Shown here piece after piece: positions 55,472-64,000 of a DNA stretch of 64,000 nucleotides (positions within the stretch are counted from its first letter, which is position 1; each line of letters begins with the position of its first letter). Origin of the DNA: Pseudomonas silesiensis (GTDB taxonomy: Bacteria; Pseudomonadota; Gammaproteobacteria; Pseudomonadales; Pseudomonadaceae); the NCBI RefSeq assembly GCF_001661075.1, contig NZ_CP014870.1:372001-436000 (forward strand), written 5' to 3'. The position numbers and the translations under genes were made by a program. Below the pieces are notes generated by a model that saw only the letters and a program-made list of their open reading frames with translations, was not told the origin of the DNA and did no database searches.

Positions 55472-56643
55472 GGCAGCAGTTGCTCCCAGGCTGGAATGCC
55501 CATCGGCGGTTTTGGCAGTTCAGGCAGCGGTGCCGGATGGCCTGGCTGGATGCCATCCCGTTGCAAAGAACCGATGACGCGGTCGGCGAAGTCCGGCGCC
55601 AGTGCCAGTTTGGTGGGCCAACCGACCAGCAGTCGGCCTTCTTCGGCAAGAAACGCGTTGTCGGGGCGGGTCAATCCCGATTGCAGCGGCTCGGCGCGAT
55701 CCACGTGCAAGGTCGCCCACTGCGCCGTGCTCAGGTCGATCCAGGGCAGCAACTGGCCGAGTTCTTTGCGGGCCGTGGCAATTTGCGTGGCGGGTTCACG
55801 GGCGACACCTTCGGCTTCGGCAATATCGCCCCCCAGGTACCAGACCCATTGGCCGTCGGCAGCCGGGTGCGTGGTCACGGTGATACGCGGTTTGGTCCCA
55901 CCGCCCAGGCAGTGGGCGTACAGCGGTTTGAGGCCCGGGCCTTTGGCGATGATCATGTGCAACGGCCGGCGTTGCATGGCGGGGTGGGTCAGCCCCAGTG
56001 TTTCAAGCAAGCTCGCGGTGCCGGCGCCGGCGCTCAAGACGATGCGCTGGGCGCGGATCTCGCGCGCGTCCACCTTGAGGCCGATCAGTTTCCCACCCTC
56101 GAGCAACGGTTCGATCTTCTGCCCGGCGAGCAAACTGTCGCCGGCCAGATCGGCCAGGCGCTGGATCAGGCTGGGTACATCGATCACCAGTTCCGCCAGC
56201 CGATAGACCTTGCCTTTGAAGCGCTTGTCTTGCAGGGCCGGTGGCAATTGCTCACCGGTGACCTGATCGACGCGACCGCGCACGGCTTTGCTGGCGAAGA
56301 AGCTGGTGAGGTTGCCGGCAAGGGTGCCGGGAGACCAGAGGTAATGCGCTTCGGACAGCAGGCGCACGCCGGTCAGGTCCAGCTCACCGTCCCCGGCCAG
56401 CGCTTCACGCCAACGGCGTGGCATGTCGGCGATGGCTTCGGAGGCGCCGGTCAGGGCGCCATGCAGCGCGTACTTGGCGCCGCCGTGGATGATGCCCTGG
56501 GATTTCACAGTCTGCCCGCCGCCGAGACTGGCGCTTTCCACCAGCACGGTCGAAAAACCCTGGCGGCGCAGGCGCGCATTCAGCCAGAGCCCGGCGACAC
56601 CAGCGCCGACAATCAGAACGTCGGTGGAAATAACGGATGGCAT
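55468..56643 (-). CDS. FAD-dependent oxidoreductase (DAO family)
   Basis: 391-residue flavoprotein. The N-terminus VISTDVLIVGAGVAGLWLNA (GxGxxG dinucleotide fold, residues 3-22), VLVESASLGGGQTVKSQGII and HGGAKYAL are typical of the glycerol-3-phosphate dehydrogenase/D-amino acid oxidase superfamily. The C-terminal half contains the second FAD segment (LVGWPTKLALAPDFADRVIG). It is first gene of the small minus-strand operon with the aldo/keto reductase; BIME sequence lies upstream. Substrate unknown. Confidence 0.85.
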   Translation of the reverse strand: MPSVISTDVLIVGAGVAGLWLNARLRRQGFSTVLVESASLGGGQTVKSQGIIHGGAKYALHGALTGASEAIADMPRRWREALAGDGELDLTGVRLLSEAHYLWSPGTLAGNLTSFFASKAVRGRVDQVTGEQLPPALQDKRFKGKVYRLAELVIDVPSLIQRLADLAGDSLLAGQKIEPLLEGGKLIGLKVDAREIRAQRIVLSAGAGTASLLETLGLTHPAMQRRPLHMIIAKGPGLKPLYAHCLGGGTKPRITVTTHPAADGQWVWYLGGDIAEAEGVAREPATQIATARKELGQLLPWIDLSTAQWATLHVDRAEPLQSGLTRPDNAFLAEEGRLLVGWPTKLALAPDFADRVIGSLQRDGIQPGHPAPLPELPKPPMGIPAWEQLLP

Positions 56644-56711
56644 GCGGCGACCTCAGTGTTCAAGACGAGGGCGCAGTATACAGACTCGAGGATTGGAAGG
56701 GCTGAAGCACC

Positions 56712-56801
56712 TGTGGGAGCGGGCTTGCTCGCGAAAGCGGTGTGCCAGTCGACACAAATGTTGCCTGACACATCGATTTCGCGGGCAAGCCCGCTCCCAC
56801 A
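56712..56801. repeat. BIME: inverted REP pair
   Basis: TGTGGGAGCGGGCTTGCTCG (56712) and TCGCGGGCAAGCCCGCTCCC (56779) face each other around a spacer. It lies between the FAD-oxidoreductase start and the SMR gene end. Confidence 0.9.
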
Positions 56802-56820
56802 GTGAATCGAGTTCCAGGTC

Positions 56821-57153
56821 TTAGTGCCCGGCGGTTTTGGAGAAGAGCTGGATCACTACGACGCCCAATACGATAAGCGCCATCCCCAGCATCGCCGGCA
56901 CATCCAGTTTCTGCCCATAAATAAACAGCGCCGCGACGCTGACCATCACGATGCCCATACCGGCCCAGACGGCGTAGGCCACGCCCACCGGAACGCTGCG
57001 CACCACCAGCGTCAGCATCCAGAACGCAATGCCATAACCGACGATGACCAGAATCAATGGTAGAGGCGTGCTGAAACCCTTGACCGCTTTCATCGAAACG
57101 GTGGCGATCACTTCGGCGCAGATGGCAATGGCCAGGTAGTAGTAAGCGGTCAT
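56821..57153 (-). CDS. Small multidrug resistance (EmrE-type) efflux protein
   Basis: 110-residue proton-coupled exporter with four membrane helices; EmrE also has 110. The essential Glu14 is present (MTAYYYLAIAICAEVIATVS). WAGMGIVMVSVAALFIYGQK (about 63-82) is the SMR loop and helix 3. The ATG at 57153 has AGGA 9 bp upstream; an in-frame ATG at 57195 adds 14 polar residues. Divergent from the LysR gene 91 bp away, which suggests control by that regulator. Confidence 0.9.
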   Translation of the reverse strand: MTAYYYLAIAICAEVIATVSMKAVKGFSTPLPLILVIVGYGIAFWMLTLVVRSVPVGVAYAVWAGMGIVMVSVAALFIYGQKLDVPAMLGMALIVLGVVVIQLFSKTAGH

Positions 57154-57244
57154 AGGTGCATCCTCATGTGAAGCGTTGCTTTCTGAGTTCGGCATTCTAG
57201 AGGTTCGTCAGATGCGGTAAAGTCATTACCTATCTGTTTAGGCG

Positions 57245-58177
57245 ATGGGTTTGGCCATGAACATGCAGTGGAATCTGGATCAGCTACGTTTGTTTGTCAG
57301 CGTAGCGGAGCAGCGGTCTTTCTCCGCCGTGGCGCGGGAGCAGCGCAAGGCGCAGTCGGCGGTCAGCAGTTCGATTGCGCTTCTGGAAGAGGACCTGGGC
57401 GTCAGCCTGTTCGATCGCAGCAGTGGCCGCCAGCCAAAGCTTACCGACGCCGGCAATGCCTTGCTGGAAGAGGCGCGGGAAGTGCTGCGCCAGTGTGAGC
57501 GCCTCAACGGGCGGGCACTGGCGATGATGCAGGGCCAGGAAGCACGCCTGTGCCTGGCCCAGGATGAGGCGATGCCCTTTCAACCGGTCATCGACAGCCT
57601 TGAAGCCATGGCAGAGCAGTTTCCCAGCCTCGAGGTTCAGCTGTCCAACGGTACTCAGGGTGATGTGGCACGCAAGCTGGTGGAGCGCAAGGCCGACCTG
57701 GGCCTGCTGTTCTACCATGATCAAATCCCCCAAGCCCTTGAGCGGCGGGTGTTGGGCAGTATTGAAATGGTCACGGTCTGCGGTATCGACCATCCATTGG
57801 CGGCCCAAAGTAGCGTTAACTGTCAGCAAATGGCCCAGCATCGGCAGTTGCTGATGGCCACGCAATCCAGTGTCTATCCCGGCAGCGAGCCGGCCAGTCC
57901 ACAGGTCTGGCGGGCCGATAGTTTTTACGTGATGGCCGAACTGGTGATGCGCGGCCTTGGCTGGGCCTGGTTGCCGAGAAACGTGGTGCAGTATCCGGCC
58001 TATCAGGGTCATATCGTCGAACTGGTCAGCGAATGGACTCCGCCGGCATTGATCGTGGAACTGGTCTGGCGCCGCGACGAGCCCCTCGGTCCGGCCGCCC
58101 GTTGGCTGGCGGAACGTTTTGCCGTGCACTTGCAGGCGATCGGCGCAAAACCCGATAAACTCCGCCGCCATGAATAG
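57245..58177 (+). CDS. LysR-family transcriptional regulator
   Basis: 310-residue regulator. The winged helix-turn-helix (about 10-68) reads LRLFVSVAEQRSFSAVAREQ and LEEDLGVSLFDRSSGRQPKL. The effector-binding domain follows (about 95-300). Starts at 57245, 57257 and 57263 are all possible; none has a clearly superior ribosome site. It is divergent from the SMR efflux gene, the usual arrangement for LysR and its target. Its stop overlaps the waaA start by 8 bp. Inducer unknown. Confidence 0.9.
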   Translation: MGLAMNMQWNLDQLRLFVSVAEQRSFSAVAREQRKAQSAVSSSIALLEEDLGVSLFDRSSGRQPKLTDAGNALLEEAREVLRQCERLNGRALAMMQGQEARLCLAQDEAMPFQPVIDSLEAMAEQFPSLEVQLSNGTQGDVARKLVERKADLGLLFYHDQIPQALERRVLGSIEMVTVCGIDHPLAAQSSVNCQQMAQHRQLLMATQSSVYPGSEPASPQVWRADSFYVMAELVMRGLGWAWLPRNVVQYPAYQGHIVELVSEWTPPALIVELVWRRDEPLGPAARWLAERFAVHLQAIGAKPDKLRRHE

Positions 58178-59447
58178 ATCTCTCTACACCGCACTGTTTT
58201 ACCTGGGGCTGCCATTGGTAGCGATTCGGCTGTGGCTGCGGGCGCGCAAGGCGCCGGCCTATGCCAAGCGTATTGGCGAACGGTTCTCCTTCGGATTGCC
58301 CGTGATGAAGCCGGGCGGTATCTGGGTGCACGCGGTATCCGTGGGCGAAAGCATTGCCGCCGCGCCGATGATTCGCGCCTTGCTGCAACGTTATCCGACT
58401 CTGCCGATTACCGTGACCTGCATGACCCCGACCGGTTCGGAACGCATCCAGGCACTGTTCGCCCAAGAGCCACGTATTCAGCACTGCTATCTGCCATACG
58501 ACTTGCCTTGCGCCGCGGCGCGCTTTCTTGATCGGGTCCGGCCGACACTGGCGGTGATCATGGAAACCGAGCTCTGGCCGAACCATATCCATCAGTGCGC
58601 CAAGCGCGGGATCCCCGTGGCGCTGGCCAATGCTCGCCTGTCCGAGCGTTCCGCCAAGGGCTATGGTCGTTTCACGAAATTGACCCGGCCGATGCTCGCC
58701 GAGATGAGCCTGTTCGCGGTGCAGACCGAGGCCGAGGCCCAGCGCTTTCGCAATTTGGGCGCGCGTGAGGAAACTGTCGAAGTGACCGGCTCGATCAAGT
58801 TCGACCTGACCATAGACCCGGCATTGCTCCAGCGTGCCGCCGGGTTGCGTGCGCAATGGCAGGCGCAAGAGCGTCCGGTCTGGATCGCCGCCAGCACCCA
58901 TGACGGTGAAGACGAAGTGGTATTGGCGGCTCATCGTCAGTTGCTCACCCGTCATCCCGATGCGTTGCTGATTCTGGTGCCGCGCCATCCGGAGCGTTTC
59001 AATGCGGTATTCGAGTTGTGCCGGCAGCAGGGTTTCGCGACCGTGCGGCGTTCCACGGGCGAGCCGGTGACTGCGGGTACTTCGGTGTTGCTGGGCGACA
59101 CCATGGGCGAATTGCTGTTTCTGTATGCCCTGGCCGACAGTGCCTTTGTCGGCGGCAGCCTGGTGCCGAACGGCGGGCACAATCTGCTGGAACCGGCGGC
59201 GTTGGCCAAGCCGGTGCTCAGCGGGCCGCACCTGTTCAACTTTCTCGAAATCGCCGCGCAGTTGCGCAGTGCCGGGGCGTTGCAGGAAGTGGAGGATGCC
59301 GAAGGCCTGGCGGTGGCGGTGCAGCGGCTGTTCGAGTTGCCCCGGGATGCGCAGCGGATGGCGGAGGCGGGGTTGAGCGTGATGCGCAGCAACCAGGGCG
59401 CGTTGCAGCGGTTGCTGGACGGGTTGGGGCGGTTGATCGGGCGTTAG
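58170..59447 (+). CDS. waaA: 3-deoxy-D-manno-octulosonic acid transferase (Kdo transferase)
   Basis: 425-residue membrane-anchored GT30 enzyme that adds Kdo to lipid IVA; E. coli WaaA also has 425. The start MNRSLYTALFYLGLPLVAIR gives the N-terminal anchor. Conserved motifs: GERFSFGLP, GGIWVHAVSVGESIAAAPMI (about 50-69), METELWPN (about 131) and GGSLVPNGGHNLLEPAALAK (about 327-346). The ATG at 58170 lies inside the last codons of the LysR gene (8-bp overlap), so translation may be coupled. A longer frame from 58119 is within the LysR gene. Confidence 0.95.
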   Translation: MNRSLYTALFYLGLPLVAIRLWLRARKAPAYAKRIGERFSFGLPVMKPGGIWVHAVSVGESIAAAPMIRALLQRYPTLPITVTCMTPTGSERIQALFAQEPRIQHCYLPYDLPCAAARFLDRVRPTLAVIMETELWPNHIHQCAKRGIPVALANARLSERSAKGYGRFTKLTRPMLAEMSLFAVQTEAEAQRFRNLGAREETVEVTGSIKFDLTIDPALLQRAAGLRAQWQAQERPVWIAASTHDGEDEVVLAAHRQLLTRHPDALLILVPRHPERFNAVFELCRQQGFATVRRSTGEPVTAGTSVLLGDTMGELLFLYALADSAFVGGSLVPNGGHNLLEPAALAKPVLSGPHLFNFLEIAAQLRSAGALQEVEDAEGLAVAVQRLFELPRDAQRMAEAGLSVMRSNQGALQRLLDGLGRLIGR

Positions 59448-59488
59448 ACCGGGTTGCCTGAACCAAAAAAGATCACAGGTGCTTCCCT

Positions 59489-59593
59489 TGTAGGAGCGAG
59501 CGGTGCGGCGATCCGACTTGCCCGCGAACAGGCATGACGCGGTGCAACAGATACGCTGCGGTGCTTCCTTCGCGGGCAAGCCTCGCTCCTACA
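59489..59593. repeat. REP pair of the TGTAGGAGCGAG type
   Basis: TGTAGGAGCGAGCGGTGCGG (from 59489) and an inverted CGCGGGCAAGCCTCGCTCCT copy ending 59593. The left arm (59489-59526) is an exact inverted copy of 63471-63508 beyond thiC. It lies between convergent waaA and opmH. Confidence 0.9.
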
Positions 59594-59604
59594 GGGGGGG
59601 ATTT

Positions 59605-61038
59605 TCAAGGCCGGGCTTTGAGCTGATCTGCCGCAGCCTTGGCCAGATCCGGCGGCAGGAAGTCTTTGTCCGGGTTGTAATCGGGTTTGAGGTAGCGCTT
59701 GAGGTCCCGCAAATCCCCCGGATTCAATGTGCCCGCGGCCTGTTTCAGGCGCAGGTTGTCGAGGATGTAGTCGTAGCGGGTGTTGTTGTAGTTGCGCACC
59801 GAGGTATACAGCTGACGCTGGGCATCCAGCACGTCAACGATGTTGCGCGTCCCCACCTGATAACCGATTTCGGTCGCTTCCACCGCGCTCTGGTTGGAGA
59901 TGATCGACTGCTTGCGCGCCTGCACCTGCTCGACGTCGGTGTTCACCGCACGGTGCAGGTTGCGGGTGTTTTCCACCACCTGCCGGCGCAGGGATTCGCG
60001 CTGTTGTTCGGTCTGATCCAGGCGTGAATAAGATTCGCGAACCTGTGAGGTGGTGAGGCCGCCACTGTAGATCGGGATATTCAATTGCAGCGCCAGCGTG
60101 CGTTGCTCGATGGGGCCGCCATAAGGCTGGGGGAATGCGCTCGGATTGCTCAAGCCGAAAGCGTCGTTGTCCCCCTTCTCGTATTTAGCCACGGCATCCA
60201 CGGTCGGTGCGTGACCGGCCTTGCGCTGCTTGAGGGTTTCTTCAGCGGCGCTGACCGCGTAGTTGCTGGCCAGCAGATTCAGGTTCTGCCTGGCGGCAGT
60301 GTCGACCCAGGCCTTGGCATCGTTCGGGGCCGGGGGCAGGATCGGCAGGGTGTGGACGATGCCCTGGATCGAGTTGTACTGCCGGTTGGTCAGGGTGATC
60401 AAGGCTTCGAACGCGTCGTCCACCTGGCGTTGCGCAACGATCCGATTGGCGCGCGCCGTGTCGTAGCTGGCCTGGGATTGCAGTACATCGGTCTTGTCCG
60501 AAAGGCCGACGTCGAAGCGTTCGTTGGACTGATCGAGCTGGCGCTTGAAGGCGGCTTCTTCGGCCTTGGTCGAGGCCAGGTTGTCCTGGCTGCGCAACAC
60601 GTTGAAGTAGTCTTCTGCCGTTTGCAGAATCAGGTTCTGCTCGGTCGCCGAGAGTTGCAGCGCCGCCTGTTCGTTGACGTCCTTGGCGGCCTGATACTGG
60701 AACCAGCGATCGGCGCGGAACAGTGGCTGGGCCAGGGTCGCCTGATAGGAGTTGGCGCTGCGGTTGGCAACGGACGCCGGTTGATCGATATCGGTACGCA
60801 CGTTGGCGACCTGGGCGCCGCCGGAGAGGTTCGGCAACAAGCCGGCGCGGGCCTGGGGCACGACCTCTTTCTGGGCGCCGTACTGGGCCCGGGCCGCAGC
60901 CAGGTCGGCGTTGTTATCCACCGCTTCCTGATAGACGCTGACCAGGTCAGTGTTGGTCGATAGGGGCGCTTCCGCTGCCCAAGCCATTCCATTGGTCGCA
61001 CAAGACACGGCAAGGGCCAATGAGAGTTTGCGCAGCAT
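59605..61038 (-). CDS. opmH: TolC-family outer membrane efflux protein
   Basis: 477-residue outer-membrane channel of the TolC/OMF family used by type I secretion and drug efflux pumps. It has a signal peptide (MLRKLSLALAVSCATNGMAW, cleavage after AWA). Two homologous halves of alpha-helical barrel repeats are visible: VPQARAGLLPNLSGGAQVAN (about 65) and TLKQRKAGHAPTVDAVAKYE (about 280). IPIYSGGLTTSQVRESYSRL and YQVGTRNIVDVLDAQRQLYT are OMF signatures. The ATG at 61038 follows AGGGATGG; the frame runs to 61179 without a signal peptide. Position equals PA4974 (opmH). Confidence 0.9.
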   Translation of the reverse strand: MLRKLSLALAVSCATNGMAWAAEAPLSTNTDLVSVYQEAVDNNADLAAARAQYGAQKEVVPQARAGLLPNLSGGAQVANVRTDIDQPASVANRSANSYQATLAQPLFRADRWFQYQAAKDVNEQAALQLSATEQNLILQTAEDYFNVLRSQDNLASTKAEEAAFKRQLDQSNERFDVGLSDKTDVLQSQASYDTARANRIVAQRQVDDAFEALITLTNRQYNSIQGIVHTLPILPPAPNDAKAWVDTAARQNLNLLASNYAVSAAEETLKQRKAGHAPTVDAVAKYEKGDNDAFGLSNPSAFPQPYGGPIEQRTLALQLNIPIYSGGLTTSQVRESYSRLDQTEQQRESLRRQVVENTRNLHRAVNTDVEQVQARKQSIISNQSAVEATEIGYQVGTRNIVDVLDAQRQLYTSVRNYNNTRYDYILDNLRLKQAAGTLNPGDLRDLKRYLKPDYNPDKDFLPPDLAKAAADQLKARP

Positions 61039-63388
<2,350 letters not shown>

Positions 63389-63396
63389 TCTGACCC

Positions 63397-63417
63397 GCAG
63401 CGCCGGTCTGGCGCTGC
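63397..63417 (+). terminator. Possible terminator hairpin after thiC
   Basis: GCAGCGCC (63397-63404) pairs with GGCGCTGC (63410-63417), 9 bp after the thiC stop, with only TCTTGT after it. Weak candidate. Confidence 0.45.
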
Positions 63418-63420
63418 TCT

Positions 63421-63508
63421 TGTAGGAGCGAGGCTTGCCCGCGAAGGCGGTTTGCCTGACACACCGCCTTCGCGGGCAAGTCGGATCGCCGCACCGCTCG
63501 CTCCTACA
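63421..63508. repeat. REP pair of the TGTAGGAGCGAG type
   Basis: TGTAGGAGCGAGGCTTGCCC (63421) and the inverted arm 63471-63508 around a GCGAAGGCGGT/ACCGCCTTCGC stem. The right arm is identical, inverted, to 59489-59526. It lies between thiC and the permease gene. Confidence 0.92.
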
Positions 63509-63550
63509 GGTTGCGGTTACAACAACAAATGTCCCTCTGAGATAACACCC

Positions 63551-64000
63551 TTGAGCATTCAACCCAGCACTTATTCCCCCGACATCGCGGTGCCGACCGA
63601 CAAGCGCGTCTTCGGCGGTCGCGATCTGTTTTCCCTGTGGTTTTCCCTCGGTATCGGCCTGATGGTGCTGCAGACCGGTGCCCTGCTCGCGCCAGGCCTG
63701 GGCCTTTCCGGCTCGCTGCTGGCGATTTTCCTCGGCACCCTGGTCGGCGTTCTGCTGCTGGCCGCCGTCGGCGTGATCGGCAGTGACACTGGCCTGTCGT
63801 CGATGGCCGCGCTGAAACTCAGCCTCGGCAAACACGGCGCGAGCCTGCCGGCGGTGCTGAATTTGCTGCAACTGATCGGTTGGGGCTCGTTCGAAATCAT
63901 CGTGATGCGCGACGCCGCCAGCCTGTTGGGCGCTCGTGCCTTCAGTGAAGGTAGCCTGCTGTCCAATCCGCTGTTGTGGACCTTGTTCTTCGGTGGGCTG
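63551..64000 (+). CDS. cytX: NCS1-type permease, probable CytX (hydroxymethylpyrimidine transporter), partial
   Basis: First 150 residues of a membrane permease, cut by the window end. It starts from TTG at 63551 (LSIQPSTYSPDIAVPTDKRV); the ribosome site is weak. FGGRDLFSLWFSLGIGLMVL and the repeated hydrophobic helices fit the cytosine/purine permease (NCS1) family. Its place next to riboswitch-controlled thiC suggests the CytX group, predicted importers of the thiamine pyrimidine precursor. The symbol is a context-based guess. Confidence 0.7.
   Translation, partial: MSIQPSTYSPDIAVPTDKRVFGGRDLFSLWFSLGIGLMVLQTGALLAPGLGLSGSLLAIFLGTLVGVLLLAAVGVIGSDTGLSSMAALKLSLGKHGASLPAVLNLLQLIGWGSFEIIVMRDAASLLGARAFSEGSLLSNPLLWTLFFGGL

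Overview
The window is chromosomal DNA from a Pseudomonas, most likely of the P. fluorescens group. The case rests on GC-rich third codon positions, many REP/BIME palindromes built on GTGGGAGCGAGCTTGCTCGC-like cores, and a gene order that (from memory of PAO1) follows the PA5022-PA4973 segment read backwards: mscK, K+/H+ antiporter, acyl-CoA dehydrogenase, rlmJ, msrA, dipA, aceFE, glnE, the LPS core cluster, msbA, hldE, waaA, opmH, thiC. No rRNA, tRNA, CRISPR array, prophage or insertion sequence was seen.

Left part (1-24 kb). A partial MscK channel and a CvrA/NhaP2-type antiporter point left. They are followed by a small two-gene unit (coiled-coil protein plus ZapA-like protein), a chemoreceptor whose 3' end has been tandemly duplicated, an acyl-CoA dehydrogenase, and the divergent putA/putP pair with five PutA-type GTTGCA half-sites between them. 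Next come a toxin-less Rhs core protein, rlmJ, msrA, the c-di-GMP phosphodiesterase dipA (degenerate ASNEF cyclase motif) and a PhoD-like phosphatase. As far as I recall, the ZapA-like pair, chemoreceptor, putAP, rhs and phoD-like genes are not at this place in PAO1, so this half is a mosaic of conserved backbone and insertions.

Middle (24-32 kb). aceEF (pyruvate dehydrogenase E1 and a three-lipoyl-domain E2) is divergent from glnE. Two near-identical palindromes lie in the aceE upstream region and look like operators.

Right-centre (32-54 kb). This is an outer-core LPS locus: waaF, waaC, waaG, waaP, wapP, wapQ and a double-kinase gene form one tightly overlapping run. A small lipoprotein gene follows, then wapO (carbamoyltransferase), wapH, mig-14-like, dnpA (PIG-L deacetylase), ssg-like, two more glycosyltransferases, an inverted kinase-like gene, waaL, msbA and hldE. 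Together they make ADP-heptose, add heptose, glucose and other sugars, phosphorylate and carbamoylate the heptoses, flip the core-lipid A and ligate O antigen.

Right end (54-64 kb). There is a Nudix-like protein of unknown role, an aldo/keto reductase, an FAD oxidoreductase, an SMR efflux pump divergent from a LysR regulator, waaA (Kdo transferase), opmH (TolC-type), a TPP riboswitch with thiC, and the start of a CytX-type permease.

Most genes are ordinary backbone. The observations most worth following are the twin aceE palindromes, the DNA-level duplication of an AceF lipoyl domain, the ZapA-like/coiled-coil pair away from 6S RNA, the orphan Rhs core, and the array of LPS kinases, some with altered catalytic residues. 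I did not find clear evidence for a wholly new defence or mobile system.
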